Assembly: GCA_020638195.1 (NCBI GenBank) | Contig: JACKJC010000001.1 | Location: 175,001 to 239,000 of the forward strand | Direction: 5' to 3' | Length of the DNA stretch: 64,000 nucleotides | DNA from: Methylobacteriaceae bacterium | GTDB taxonomy: Bacteria > Pseudomonadota > Alphaproteobacteria > Rhizobiales > Beijerinckiaceae | In this document: positions 16,894-26,202 of the stretch, one piece after another | Layout: each line of letters begins with the position of its first letter | Numbering within the stretch: the stretch's first letter is position 1 | The notes under the pieces: model-generated | Told to the model about the DNA's origin: nothing | Databases searched by the model: none | What the model saw: the letters and a program-made list of their open reading frames with translations, nothing else | Translations under genes and position numbers: made by a program

Positions 16894-17853
16894 TCACGAC
16901 CGAAAGTTGATCATCTTGCGCATGATCGCAAAGCCGATGAACATCCAGACCACTGCGGCCGACAGTCCGAAATTGATCCAGGGATGGCCCCAATAGGCGC
17001 CATAGAAGGTCGGCGAGATGAGATTGACCACGCCGAACAGAATGAACGGCACCGCGCCGAGGATGATGGCCGAGACGCGGCCTTCGGAGGAAAGGGCGCG
17101 CACCTTGCGGCTCAGCTTGATGCGCGCACGGATCGTTCCACCGAGATTTTCCAAGACTTCGGTGAGATTGCCGCCCGTTTGCGACTGGATGCTGATCGAA
17201 GTGACGAACAGCGGAAGGTCCTGCTGCCCGACGCGCGCCGCCAGATTGCGCATGGCGGTCTCGAGATCGAGCCCGTAAGAGATCTCGTCCTGGAGAATTC
17301 CGAACTCCGCGCCGGTGGGATCGGGCAATTCCTGCGAAACCGCCTTGATCGCCACGCCGATCGGATGGCCCGCGCGCAGGCTGCGCACGATGATGTCGAT
17401 TGCTTCCGGAAACTGGTCGCCGAACCGCCGCTGCCGACGCTTGCGCAGGAAGTGCAATATGATCAGGGGCGCCAGCACGAGACATGCCGCGCCGATCGCC
17501 ATGGCGACGAAAGGATCGATCCACAACGACAACAGAGCGGCCAGTGTCGCCGCGACGGCCGCGCAAGCCGAGACAAGTCGATACGGACTGACCGCTACGC
17601 CCGATTGCGCGTGGAGATTGCGAAGCCAATCGAAATCCAGGACGCTGCTCTTGCCCGAGCTCAGGCGCCGGCCGCGCCGAAGGGTCAGCGGCGCCTCTTC
17701 ACCGGGAGCGCGCCCGTTGATCTGAAGCCTCCGAGAGACGCGCCCGCGACGCCCGGCCTCGTAGAAGATGCGATAGGCGAAATCCGCCAGAACGACAGAG
17801 AGGCCGAAGACCGAAACGGACAATATCCAGAGCGGGTCGATGAACTCCGGCAT
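16894..17853 (-). CDS. tadB: Tad inner-membrane platform protein TadB
   Basis: A 319-residue paralogue of TadC with N-terminal membrane helix (WILSVSVFGLSVVLADFAY), paired helices around residues 95-145, the T2SSF core with SLRAGHPIGVAIKAVSQELP, and C-terminal helices. The ATG at 17853 gives a start just before the first membrane helix; an upstream in-frame codon would overlap tadA heavily. It acts with TadC as the platform for the pilus motor. Four bases follow the tadA stop. Confidence 0.93.
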   Translation of the reverse strand: MPEFIDPLWILSVSVFGLSVVLADFAYRIFYEAGRRGRVSRRLQINGRAPGEEAPLTLRRGRRLSSGKSSVLDFDWLRNLHAQSGVAVSPYRLVSACAAVAATLAALLSLWIDPFVAMAIGAACLVLAPLIILHFLRKRRQRRFGDQFPEAIDIIVRSLRAGHPIGVAIKAVSQELPDPTGAEFGILQDEISYGLDLETAMRNLAARVGQQDLPLFVTSISIQSQTGGNLTEVLENLGGTIRARIKLSRKVRALSSEGRVSAIILGAVPFILFGVVNLISPTFYGAYWGHPWINFGLSAAVVWMFIGFAIMRKMINFRS

Positions 17854-17857
17854 CGCG

Positions 17858-19237
17858 TCACAACGGCTTCGACGGATCGAAATTGGCGCCCGGCAATTCG
17901 ACGCCGACCGCGCGCAGGTCGTTGAGTAGCCGCGGCCGCACGCCGGTCGCCGCGAAATGCCCCAGAACATCGCCTTTCGGCCCGAGGCCGGTTCGCACGT
18001 ACCGATAAATTTCCTGCAGCTGCACGACCTCGCCTTCCATGCCGGTGATCTCGGCGATCGAAGTGACCCGCCGCGACCCGTCGCTCAGGCGCTGCAATTG
18101 CACGACGAGGCGAACGGCGGATGCGATCTGCGCGCGAATGCTCTGCTGCGACATCGGCAGGCCCGCCATGCCGATCATCTGCTCGAGGCGCGACACCGCT
18201 TCGCGCGGCGAGTTTGCGTGGATCGTCGCCATCGAGCCTTCATGGCCCGTGTTCATCGCCTGCAGCATGTCGAAAGCTTCCTCGCCGCGACACTCGCCGA
18301 GGATGATGCGCTCGGGACGCATGCGCAGCGCATTCTTCACCAGTTCGCGCTGTCTGATCTCCCCTTTGCCCTCGATGTTCGGCGGCCGCGTCTCCATCCG
18401 CGCGACGTGGCGTTGCTGCAATTGCAGCTCGGCGGCGTCCTCGATCGTGACAAGGCGCTCGCGATCGGAAATGAACGACGACAACGCATTCAGCATCGTC
18501 GTCTTGCCCGAACCCGTACCGCCCGAGACGATCGTCGTGATGCGCGCGGCGACCGCGGTCGATAGAAGTTCGGCCATCTGCGGCTTGAGTGCGCCGACAT
18601 CGACGAGCCGGTCGAGTCCAAGCGGCTTTTTGGAGAATTTTCGGATCGAGACGAGCGGCCCGTCGACGGCGATCGGACGGACGGCGACGTTGACGCGCGA
18701 GCCGTCGGGCAGGCGCGCGTCGCACAGCGGCTGCAATTCATCGACGCGGCGGCCGACGCCGGCCACTATGCGATTGACGATGCGCAACAGATGCGCCTCG
18801 TCGGCGAAGCGCACCGCGACTTCCTCCAGCAGACCCTTGCGTTCGACGAAGACGCATTCGTGACCGTTGATCAGAATGTCGCTGATCGTGGGATCGCGCA
18901 GCAGGGGCTCCAGCGGGCCGAGCCCGATCATCTCGTCGATGATCTCCGCCGCGAATTGCGTCAGCTCCTGCGAGGTGATCGGCAGGCGCTCCTTGTGCAC
19001 GAGCTCCGAAACGATCTGGAAAATCTGCGTCTGGCGCTGGTCCGGCGGCAAGGCCTCGAGGCTCGCGAGATCGACGTCCTCGATCAGCTCCTTGTGCAGA
19101 CGCACCTTGGCGTCGAGCAGCTTCTGTTCGGAGAGTTGCGCTCCACGCGGACCGTCGGGCGGCGACGGCGTGGCGGCGGGAGCGATCACCGTCCGCGGCG
19201 GCGGAGGCGGCGCGACGAGGCTGGCGAACCGGCTCAC
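17858..19237 (-). CDS. tadA: Tad secretion ATPase TadA/CpaF
   Basis: A 459-residue GspE/VirB11-type ATPase that powers Flp pilus assembly and possibly retraction. The N-terminal domain has DEMIGLGPLEPLLRDPTISD and ILINGHECVFVERKG; the motor domain has Walker A SGGTGSGKTTMLNAL, the Asp box with IEDAAELQL, Walker B region RIILGECRGEEAFDML and the His box with GHEGSMATIHANS. I chose the GTG at 19237 because it overlaps the tadZ stop as GTGA; an ATG at 19264 would overlap tadZ by 31 bases. It is cytoplasmic and docks on TadB/TadC. Confidence 0.95.
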   Translation of the reverse strand: MSRFASLVAPPPPPRTVIAPAATPSPPDGPRGAQLSEQKLLDAKVRLHKELIEDVDLASLEALPPDQRQTQIFQIVSELVHKERLPITSQELTQFAAEIIDEMIGLGPLEPLLRDPTISDILINGHECVFVERKGLLEEVAVRFADEAHLLRIVNRIVAGVGRRVDELQPLCDARLPDGSRVNVAVRPIAVDGPLVSIRKFSKKPLGLDRLVDVGALKPQMAELLSTAVAARITTIVSGGTGSGKTTMLNALSSFISDRERLVTIEDAAELQLQQRHVARMETRPPNIEGKGEIRQRELVKNALRMRPERIILGECRGEEAFDMLQAMNTGHEGSMATIHANSPREAVSRLEQMIGMAGLPMSQQSIRAQIASAVRLVVQLQRLSDGSRRVTSIAEITGMEGEVVQLQEIYRYVRTGLGPKGDVLGHFAATGVRPRLLNDLRAVGVELPGANFDPSKPL

Positions 19238-20385
19238 GAAGCGCGCCTTTCGTCCTGCGCGCATTCAAACAGGATACGCTTCATGCCGGTCGAGATGTTG
19301 TTGCCCGGCTTGACTGTCCCAAGCGGCACGCCCTGGTCGATCGCCTCGCGCACGAGCTGGTAATTGTTCGCGATCTCGCCGGCGAATATCCCGTCGAGCG
19401 CGCTCGCGACATCGCCGCGTCTCAGGCCGGCGCCCAGGAATCGCCGCTCGTAGCGATTGACGATGACGCGCGCCGAGGTCTTGAGGCCCAGCCGCGCGTT
19501 CACCTGATCGGCAATGCGTCGCGCGAAGCGCAGCCCCGGAACCGTCATGTCGGTGACGATGAACGTGCGGTCGGAACCGATGAGAATGCCGTCGGTCCAC
19601 GGATGCCACATGCGCGGCATGTCGATGACGACATTCTGGAAATGCCCGGCCACCACATCGAGCAACCGCAGGATCGCGGCGCTCTGCAATTCCCGGAGCT
19701 GTCCGGCGACCGAAGGCGCGGCGACCAGCGCGAGCCCGGACGCATGACGCGTGGTCATCGCCTCCAGAAGCTGCTGGTCGAGACGCTCGCCGTTCTCTCC
19801 GATCTCGGTGAAATCGAGCCTCGGCTCGAGATCCAGAAAATCGGCGCAGGCGTCGCTGTGCAGATCGAGATCGACCAGCGCGACCGAATTGGCGTTGGGC
19901 CGCGCGCCGAGGATCTGCATCGCGGCTTCGATGGCGAGCGTTGTATTCCCGACGCCGCCCGCCGCCGGAATGAAAGAGGTCACTTCCGCATAATCGCTCG
20001 GCGGATCGAGCGCGCCGGCGAGCAGGCGTCGGCAAGCGCCCAAGACATCGGCGCCGGCGACCGGCATGCGCAGGAGATCGCGCACGCCGATCTGGAAGAA
20101 CCAGCGCTGGACTGCGTCCGAACAGGCCTCCACGAGAACGACGACGGGTTGTCCGACGCATTGCATCATCAGCGATTGCAGCGCGAACAGGTGATCACGA
20201 CGCGCGGCGTCGACCTCCACGGCCACGACCGCCGCGCGCGCCAGCGTCGAGGCGGCCAGCGACGCCTCGAGGCCGCCGGCATGGTGCAGCAGCGCGAAGT
20301 CCGCGTCGCCTCGCATGGCTTCGCCGAGCGAGCCGGCAAGCGCGCCGTCGGCGCTGATGAGCAATATCGCGGGCCTGGACGACAT
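19234..20385 (-). CDS. cpaE: Tad localisation protein TadZ/CpaE, ParA/MinD-like
   Basis: A 383-residue protein with a receiver-like N-terminal domain (~1-130) and a P-loop ParA/MinD-type domain. The degenerate Walker A reads PAAGGVGNTTLAIEAA, lacking the usual final Lys, and is followed by VALVDLDLHSDACADFLDL and VVIDMPRMW. In this family it places the Tad apparatus, often at the cell pole. It precedes tadA with a GTGA overlap. Confidence 0.9.
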   Translation of the reverse strand: MSSRPAILLISADGALAGSLGEAMRGDADFALLHHAGGLEASLAASTLARAAVVAVEVDAARRDHLFALQSLMMQCVGQPVVVLVEACSDAVQRWFFQIGVRDLLRMPVAGADVLGACRRLLAGALDPPSDYAEVTSFIPAAGGVGNTTLAIEAAMQILGARPNANSVALVDLDLHSDACADFLDLEPRLDFTEIGENGERLDQQLLEAMTTRHASGLALVAAPSVAGQLRELQSAAILRLLDVVAGHFQNVVIDMPRMWHPWTDGILIGSDRTFIVTDMTVPGLRFARRIADQVNARLGLKTSARVIVNRYERRFLGAGLRRGDVASALDGIFAGEIANNYQLVREAIDQGVPLGTVKPGNNISTGMKRILFECAQDERRAS

Positions 20386-20389
20386 GGGT

Positions 20390-20677
20390 CTATCTCGTCA
20401 CGAGAACGGGCGGGGCGACGACAGTCTCGGCGACCTTGCCAGTCTTGTAGCGGACCATCGATTCCGCCACGCGCGCGCCGTTGGTCGAGAAATCCGTGTT
20501 GCGGCTCGCCGCTGGCCAGGGATCGATGATGTGCGCGATCTTGTTGGCCGCGACCGCATCTCCCGAGTACGGCCACAGCGCATCGCTGCGCGTGAGCGGA
20601 TCGGCGCAGGCCGAAAGCAGGACGGCGGGCGCGCAGATCAGCATCGCGGCGCGCATTCGTTTAATTGCCGGCAGCAT
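20390..20677 (-). CDS. Small lipoprotein in the CpaD position of the Tad locus
   Basis: A 95-residue lipoprotein with lipobox LSAC after a hydrophobic signal. It sits between the secretin cpaC and cpaE, where CpaD is encoded in other Tad loci, but is well under half the usual CpaD length (~200 or more). The mature part holds WPYSGDAVAANKIAHIIDPWP, similar in style to the secretin-associated lipoproteins. The ATG at 20677 overlaps the cpaC end by 17 bases but is preceded by GGAGGG; a second ATG at 20656 would avoid overlap without a clear ribosome site. Probably assists the secretin at the outer membrane. Confidence 0.72.
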   Translation of the reverse strand: MLPAIKRMRAAMLICAPAVLLSACADPLTRSDALWPYSGDAVAANKIAHIIDPWPAASRNTDFSTNGARVAESMVRYKTGKVAETVVAPPVLVTR

Positions 20678-22055
20678 TCGGCCCTCCGAGATCAAGAATG
20701 TGTCCGCCGCCGGCTCGTACGAGACGCCCCTGCGCCACGCGCAGGTCGGCGGGCGCGATTTCCTGCTTTCCGAGCAGAAAGCGCTCGACATCGTTGACCG
20801 ACACGGTGGCGTCGAGCGGCGAGCGCAACTTCTGTCCTGGCCGGGTCGGTCGCACCAGATGCGGGGTAACGATGACGGCAAGTTCCGTCTCGCGGCGCTC
20901 GAACGCCGTGCTGCGGAACAGCGCGCCGATGACTGGCACGTCGTTGATCCACGGCAGCGCGTTGATGTTTTCCGAGGAGACGCTCTGCAGCAGGCCGGCG
21001 AGCGCGAAGCTCTGTCCGTCCTTCAGTTCGACATTCGTGCTGACGCGGCGCACGACGAGGCTCGGGATCGATATGCCGCCGATGCTGACCGCATTGGTCA
21101 CATCGATCTGGCTCACTTCAGGCTCGATCTTCAGGCTGATCACGCCATTGGCGAGCACGGTCGGCGTGAAGCTGAGGCCGACGCCGAATTTCTTGAACTC
21201 GACGGAGACAGCGCCATTCGCGCCCGCGACAGGAAACGGAAACTCGCCGCCGGCGAGAAAGCTCGCGGTCTGTCCGGACATGGCGGTCAGATTGGGCTCG
21301 GCGAGCCGGCGCGCGAGGCCGCGCCCTTCGAGCGCCTGCACGAGCACGTCGACCTTCGTGCCGCCCGACAGCAACTGGCCGAGCACCGCGCCGAAGGGCG
21401 TTGCCCCGGAGATCAGATTGCTGGCGCCGATCGATGCGTTCAGCCGCTTAGAGGCCACATCCCATTTCACCCCGAGTTCCTTGCCCGCCTGGCGGGAGGC
21501 CTCGAGAAAGCGGACTTCGAGCATCACCTGCTGCGGCGAGGTGATCTTCATCTGGTTGAGCACCTCGCCGCCGAACTGATGCGCGATCGTAAGCGCGGCG
21601 TCCTGCGCGACCGCATCCGGGGCTTCGCCGCTCAGGAGGATACGGCCGTTCACTGACGAGACCTTGATGCGGGCGTTCGGGATCTGCTTGCGCAGCTCCG
21701 CCGCCAGACGGCCGGTCGAATATCCAACCTCGAGGTCGATCGCGCCGATGCGCCTGCGTTGCGCGTCGTAGGCAGTGACCGTTGTCATACCGATCTTCTT
21801 GCCATGGACATAGAACGATCGGTCGGTGAGCGGCATGACATCGGCGATCTCGGGATCGCCGACGACGAGATCGACATAGGCGAGGTCGGTCTGCACGGTC
21901 TTGGTCGCGCCTTTCGAGACGCTCTGCGCCACCGTTCCGTTGCCGAACGATACGCGATGCATCGCGCTTGCGGCGTGGGCCTGCGACGCGACGAGGGGCG
22001 CCGCGGCGACAAGGAGCGCAGCGAGTGTCGCTCCGGTGAGACGTCGATTTGTCAC
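20661..22055 (-). CDS. cpaC: Tad outer-membrane secretin CpaC/RcpA
   Basis: A 464-residue secretin with a signal peptide (cleavage near AHAAS), an N-terminal pilus-assembly domain (DLAYVDLVVGDPEIADVMPL), a BON-like segment (NARIKVSSVNGRILLSGEA) and the C-terminal secretin domain (VEFKKFGVGLSFTPTVL and GQSFALAGLLQ). It forms the outer-membrane channel through which the Flp pilus passes. It is preceded by cpaB with an 18-base gap, the standard order. Confidence 0.95.
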   Translation of the reverse strand: MTNRRLTGATLAALLVAAAPLVASQAHAASAMHRVSFGNGTVAQSVSKGATKTVQTDLAYVDLVVGDPEIADVMPLTDRSFYVHGKKIGMTTVTAYDAQRRRIGAIDLEVGYSTGRLAAELRKQIPNARIKVSSVNGRILLSGEAPDAVAQDAALTIAHQFGGEVLNQMKITSPQQVMLEVRFLEASRQAGKELGVKWDVASKRLNASIGASNLISGATPFGAVLGQLLSGGTKVDVLVQALEGRGLARRLAEPNLTAMSGQTASFLAGGEFPFPVAGANGAVSVEFKKFGVGLSFTPTVLANGVISLKIEPEVSQIDVTNAVSIGGISIPSLVVRRVSTNVELKDGQSFALAGLLQSVSSENINALPWINDVPVIGALFRSTAFERRETELAVIVTPHLVRPTRPGQKLRSPLDATVSVNDVERFLLGKQEIAPADLRVAQGRLVRAGGGHILDLGGPNAAGN

Positions 22056-22073
22056 GTCGCTCTCCTGTGGGGT

Positions 22074-22934
22074 TCAGCGCGCACCCTGGCGGGGAACGCT
22101 GTAGTCTTGCCGGACGGAATTGCGCGTGACGACGACCGTCGTCTGGCCGCCGTCCTCTCGCGTCTTCGATTCTCGCGCGGGGTGCGATAGATCGCTCGTC
22201 GTGACGCGACGGCTCGACTCGATCTGCGCCGCGCCGGCGCGCCGCAGGACCAGCGTCAGCGCGCCGACGCTCTGGGCGACAACGAGGCGCTGGGCGTCCT
22301 GCGTGCCGACCTCGACCGTCACGGAGCGCGCGACTTTCGGTTTCGATGCTTCCTCATCGACGGTCTGGTCGATGCCCAAGACCTTGACGTCCTGCGCGAC
22401 GACATCGGCGACCGCCTCGCTCTCCTTCATGCGACGCGACAGAAGCACGTCGACCCGATCGCCCGGCGTGATGAAGCCGGCGACGCCCACGACATCGTCG
22501 ACACGAATGGTGAGAGCCTTGAACCCTGGCTCGATCGAGGCCGCGAGCGTGGGGCGCTGGCCCGGACCGGTGATCTTGCGCGCGAGGATCGGTTCGTTCG
22601 CCTGGAACGTCGCGAGCGTGTTGCGCTTGTCCTTCCCTTCGAGAAGCTTAGCGATGGTCGTGAACGATCCCTGCAACTGATCTTCGGCAGGCCACGGAAT
22701 TTCACGCAACGCGTCGCGGTTCAGCTCCACGCCGACGGGCAGCGCCTTGGCGGCGACCACGATCGTCGAGAACCTGGTCGATGCGTCACGCGGTCGTGCG
22801 CTGGCTGCATCGTGCTGCCTCTGCGCATCCACCCGCAGGGCGACCTCGCGTTGCACCCAGGTGCGCGCAGCGTAAACGGAACTGCCGCCGAGCAGCACGA
22901 CTGCGGGTATCATGACGCTCACTCGTAAACGCAC
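22074..22934 (-). CDS. cpaB: Tad pilus assembly protein CpaB/RcpC
   Basis: About 286 residues with an N-terminal membrane anchor (MIPAVVLLGGSSVYAAR), an SAF domain (VVVAAKALPVGVELNRDALR and PILARKITGPGQRPTLAAS) and a C-terminal RcpC domain (VVGVAGFITPGDRVDVLLSR). RcpC proteins stabilise the secretin and may contact peptidoglycan. The start is uncertain: GTG 22934 has GAGG six bases before it; ATG 22913 and GTG 22946 are alternatives. It is the first gene of the minus-strand Tad operon. Confidence 0.9.
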   Translation of the reverse strand: MRLRVSVMIPAVVLLGGSSVYAARTWVQREVALRVDAQRQHDAASARPRDASTRFSTIVVAAKALPVGVELNRDALREIPWPAEDQLQGSFTTIAKLLEGKDKRNTLATFQANEPILARKITGPGQRPTLAASIEPGFKALTIRVDDVVGVAGFITPGDRVDVLLSRRMKESEAVADVVAQDVKVLGIDQTVDEEASKPKVARSVTVEVGTQDAQRLVVAQSVGALTLVLRRAGAAQIESSRRVTTSDLSHPARESKTREDGGQTTVVVTRNSVRQDYSVPRQGAR

Positions 22935-23335
22935 CGATCGCCTCACTTCACGCGCTTCACTGATGCAAGGAAAACATCCGGACATCGGACAGCCAAACGG
23001 GAACTGCCCGTAGCCATGCGCATCTGTTTCCGCGATCGATACAATTCGACTGAAGTGCGATCGGCCACATTCCAGAACTCAATAAAACGCGGGGATTCTC
23101 GCGACGCATGCTCATTCGGCGCGCGCGGTTCGCACGCCATCTTGCTTAACCGTCAAGGTTGTCGCGATCTGAACGCGACATTCGAAAGTTGCGCTCAATG
23201 TTTCGCATCATTCGAACATTTGCATCGACGATTTCTCAGGACGTCTTAGCGCATTATCAGAATCACGATCCGAAGCATTAACCCGTCACGGCAATGCGAA
23301 CGACGGTCGAAGCGAGCAACCGAGAATTGAAACCG
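22935..23335. other. Divergent intergenic region between the two Tad transcription units
   Basis: About 400 bases between cpaB (left, minus) and the TadE-like gene (right, plus), lower in GC than its surroundings and likely to hold both promoters. TTAACC, a CtrA-type half site, occurs at 23146 and 23278, but no full CtrA box is visible. A Flp pilin or TadV peptidase gene, often found here, was looked for and is not present. Confidence 0.5.
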
Positions 23336-23833
23336 ATGCATGCGCGAATACACGCTTCTTCTCGCGACACGAGAGCGCGCGTGTTCCTTCGCGCCGCCTC
23401 GCGATGCCTGAATGATGGTTCAGGCGTCGCCGCGGTGGAGTTCGCTCTCGTCGCGCCGCTTCTTCTCGGCATCGCGCTCGCTGCGCTCGTCTTCGCGCTC
23501 GCGCTCAACAACTACATACTCGTGACAAACGGATCAGCCGCCGGCGTCACGAACCTTATCCTGAGCCGCGGATCCTCGACGCCCTATACCGATACCGTTA
23601 CGGCGGTCCGGCAAGCCGCGCAGGGACTCGTTGCCAACAATCTCACGATCGCCATGTCCGTCGATGGCGCGGCCTGCGCCGACGATGCGACCTGCGCGAC
23701 AGCGCTGGGCGCGGCTGGCGGAAGGCCGGCGAGCGTCGCGGTCAGCTACCCGTGCCGGCTCGTTGTTCTCGACATCGACTATGCGCCGGGCAGTTGCGTT
23801 CTCAGGCAGACAACATCGGGGCGGGTGCAATGA
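23336..23833 (+). CDS. TadE-like pilus assembly/pseudopilin protein
   Basis: A 165-residue protein with a basic N-terminus, then GVAAVEFALVAPLLLGIALAALVFALAL, a TadE-type membrane segment with the conserved Glu typical of TadE-processed pseudopilins. The rest is a small periplasmic domain with several cysteines (CADDATC, PCR, GSC). I chose ATG 23336 over 23294 because the added 14 residues look non-coding; this is not certain. The stop overlaps the TadG-like start (ATGA), so translation is coupled. Confidence 0.82.
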   Translation: MHARIHASSRDTRARVFLRAASRCLNDGSGVAAVEFALVAPLLLGIALAALVFALALNNYILVTNGSAAGVTNLILSRGSSTPYTDTVTAVRQAAQGLVANNLTIAMSVDGAACADDATCATALGAAGGRPASVAVSYPCRLVVLDIDYAPGSCVLRQTTSGRVQ

Positions 23834-25134
23834 AGAAGAATGCATTCCATCGACTAAGGGTCTTCGTCGCCGACAGGAGGGGGTCGATCGCCGTCGTCGG
23901 CGCGATCGTCGCGAGCGTCGTCGCTGGATCTGGAGCGCTGGTGGTCGAACAGGCGCTGGTGCTGAGAACCGAGCGCGCCTTGCAGGCGTCCACCGAGATG
24001 GCCGCGCTCGCCGGCGCCCAGGACCTCGCCACGAGCGCGGACGCCGCGATCGCGACGGCGACGAGCTATGCGGCGAAAAATCCGGTCGTCGGGCAGACTG
24101 TCTCTGCAGTCAGCGGCTATCCGAAGGCGGTCTGCCTGACCAGCACGAACATTGCCTGCGGCAGCGTTGGGGCGAACGCGCTCGTCGTCAAGCAAAAGAT
24201 CGTCATGTCGCTGGTGTTCGGCAAATATTTCGGCTTCGCGTCGAAGACGATGGTGGCGACCGCGACGGCCAGCGCGCAAGGCGGCGCGGGCAAGGCGGTC
24301 GACGTGATGTTCGTGCTCGACACGACCCGCTCCATGACCAACACGGACGCGCGCTGCAGCATCAGTGGCGCATCGCGGCTCGCCTGTGCGGAGGCGGGCG
24401 TTCGCAAGCTTCTGCTTGCCGCCAATCCATCGCTCGTACAGGCGGGCCTCGCCATTTTTCCGCCGGTCAAGACTTCGACGGATGCGGCGCGCGAGTATGC
24501 GTGCTCCGGCGCCGCGCCGGCGATCGCGAAATACAATGCGACCGCGCCCGTCTACACGATCCTCGGCCTTTCCAGCGACTACAAGTCGTCGTCGGCCGCG
24601 ACGAGCCTCAACAGCGCCTCCAATATCGTACGCGCCGTCGGCGGCGTATCCGGTTGCGCCGGTCTCCAGGCGATTGGCGGCGTAGGCACCTATTTCGCGG
24701 ATTCGATCTCCGCGGCGCAGGCGGAGTTGCAGACGCACGGCCGACCGGAGGCGCATAAGGTCATCGTATTCCTCAGCGACGGCGACGCCGGCGCCTCCTC
24801 GAGCAATGTCGGATCGAGCAAATATGCGAACCAGTGCCATCAGGGCATCTCCGCGGCGCAGGCTGCTGCCGCTGCGGGCATATCGGTCTATTCCGCCGCA
24901 TATGGAGCGGCCAATTCCGGCGGCTGTTCGACCGATAATCCGGCCATTTCACCCTGCGCGACCATGCAGCAGATCGCGACCTCCGCGGACAAATTCTTCC
25001 CGGATTCCGGCGCGAGCAGCGTGTCCTGCACGTCGACCGTCAATACAGCGAGCGACATCATCGGGATCTTCACGGCGATCGGGGCGAGCCTCTCGACGTC
25101 CGCGCCGCGTCTAATTCTCAATTCCACGAGCTAG
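23830..25134 (+). CDS. TadG-like protein with von Willebrand factor A domain
   Basis: A 434-residue protein with the TadG N-terminus: DRRGSIAVVGAIVASVVAGS membrane segment followed by QASTEMAALAGAQDLA. From ~residue 155 a vWA domain follows, with the MIDAS-like motif VLDTTRSM (D-x-T-x-S rather than D-x-S-x-S), an internal VIVFLSDGDAG strand and several cysteine pairs. TadG proteins anchor or tune the Tad pilus and may mediate adhesion at the cell surface. It starts within the TadE-like stop; the nuclease-fold gene follows after 10 bases. Confidence 0.88.
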   Translation: MKKNAFHRLRVFVADRRGSIAVVGAIVASVVAGSGALVVEQALVLRTERALQASTEMAALAGAQDLATSADAAIATATSYAAKNPVVGQTVSAVSGYPKAVCLTSTNIACGSVGANALVVKQKIVMSLVFGKYFGFASKTMVATATASAQGGAGKAVDVMFVLDTTRSMTNTDARCSISGASRLACAEAGVRKLLLAANPSLVQAGLAIFPPVKTSTDAAREYACSGAAPAIAKYNATAPVYTILGLSSDYKSSSAATSLNSASNIVRAVGGVSGCAGLQAIGGVGTYFADSISAAQAELQTHGRPEAHKVIVFLSDGDAGASSSNVGSSKYANQCHQGISAAQAAAAAGISVYSAAYGAANSGGCSTDNPAISPCATMQQIATSADKFFPDSGASSVSCTSTVNTASDIIGIFTAIGASLSTSAPRLILNSTS

Positions 25135-25144
25135 GAGCGGGCGG

Positions 25145-25909
25145 GTGACGGCAATGCATCTCTCGCTCGGCTACGCACGCTCGATCGGCCGCTTCCTCGC
25201 GGGCAAGGAGACTGACTTCCACGCTGCACGGGATCGATCGGCCGCGCGCGCCGCGCCTGCGCCGCTCTTGAGAAAACCATCACGCCGTATCGTCGCGGAA
25301 TTGTCGAGCGCGCTCGCCGTCTCGCCGATCGTTCTCGGTCTCGCGGTTCTCGCCGCCAATCCCTGGCCGGAACGGGCAAGCGCGCCGGCGTCGCCTTCGC
25401 CGACGCGCGCGTTCGGCGCCCTCGCGAGCCTCACTCATGAGGAAATCGGCGCGGCGCTCGCCCGCACCCGGCAGGGCGCAAAGCTCGCCGAGCGGGCGCC
25501 GGCGATCAAGATCAGCGCGCCGCGCCATTCCGATGCGGCGAGCCTCGCGCGCTCCGCGCCGCCGGAGGCGTCCGAAGTGTCGCAGGCCGGCGTCGCGAGG
25601 GCGACGATCGCGGAAGACGGCAGCCTCATCGTCAACGGCGAGAAGGTTCGTCTGGAAGGCATCGTTCTGCCGGACGCGGATGCATCCTGTCGGCGTCTCG
25701 ATGGCGTGGAAGTGCGTTGTCTCGAGCGGGTGGCGGCGCGCCTGTCGATCATCGCACAGCAGGGACGCCTGCGATGTCGCACCTCGATCGACGCCTCGGG
25801 CGACCGAGTCGGAAGCTGCGCGGTCGGTAAAATCGACCTGGCTCAGGATCTCCTGCACGCGCGTCTGGCCCGCCCGGCGCGCGCAAAGCCGGACGGTCAG
25901 GGCGCCTGA
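25145..25909 (+). CDS. Membrane-anchored protein with a degenerate SNase-like domain
   Basis: A 254-residue protein with a cytoplasmic N-terminus, one membrane segment near residue 55 (SALAVSPIVLGLAVLAAN), an Ala/Pro-rich linker and a C-terminal ~90-residue domain. That domain resembles thermonuclease (SNase) folds: VNGEKVRLEGIVLPD, a Cys pair, VAARLSIIAQQG, and DRVGSCAVG followed by DLAQDLLHARLA. The catalytic Arg/Glu residues of SNase are not clearly kept, so it may bind rather than cut. The GTG start at 25145 follows AGGAG by seven bases. Its position after tadG suggests a link to the pilus locus, but no function is known. Confidence 0.6.
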   Translation: MTAMHLSLGYARSIGRFLAGKETDFHAARDRSAARAAPAPLLRKPSRRIVAELSSALAVSPIVLGLAVLAANPWPERASAPASPSPTRAFGALASLTHEEIGAALARTRQGAKLAERAPAIKISAPRHSDAASLARSAPPEASEVSQAGVARATIAEDGSLIVNGEKVRLEGIVLPDADASCRRLDGVEVRCLERVAARLSIIAQQGRLRCRTSIDASGDRVGSCAVGKIDLAQDLLHARLARPARAKPDGQGA

Positions 25910-26126
25910 CGCCGATCGGCGAACCGAAGCGGCCTGTCAGGCGCGTCGCACGGAGCTCGATACCGGGAAATTTCGCGACGCGCTCCGGTTGAATCGTGAC
26001 TGCACGCAAAGCCACCCTGCGGATTTCGCCTGCGCGAAATGTCGGGCGCGGCCCAACCCGTGGGCGCTGCGACAGCGACCAACACGGCCGGAGCCGGCGC
26101 AAACGATCTAACCAACTGATTTTAAA

Positions 26127-26202
26127 TGGTGCCGCAAGAGGGATTCGAACCCCCGACCCCCTCATTACGAATGAGGTGCTCTACCAGCTGAGCTATTGCG
26201 GC
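26127..26202 (-). tRNA. tRNA-Thr (anticodon CGT)
   Basis: A complete 76-base cloverleaf including an encoded CCA end. The acceptor stem pairs GCCGCAA with TTGCGGC, the anticodon arm is CCTCA-TTCGTAA-TGAGG with anticodon CGT (reads ACG), and the T-arm holds GGTTCGAATCC. Discriminator base is A. It stands alone between the SNase-like gene and a gene remnant. Confidence 0.97.

Noticed and set aside
22935..23335. Flp pilin gene between the two Tad transcription units
   Set aside because: No frame with the Flp processing motif and hydrophobic helix is present.
26127..26202. Integrated mobile element at the tRNA gene
   Set aside because: No integrase gene or duplicated tRNA 3' end is visible nearby; only a gene remnant hints at rearrangement.
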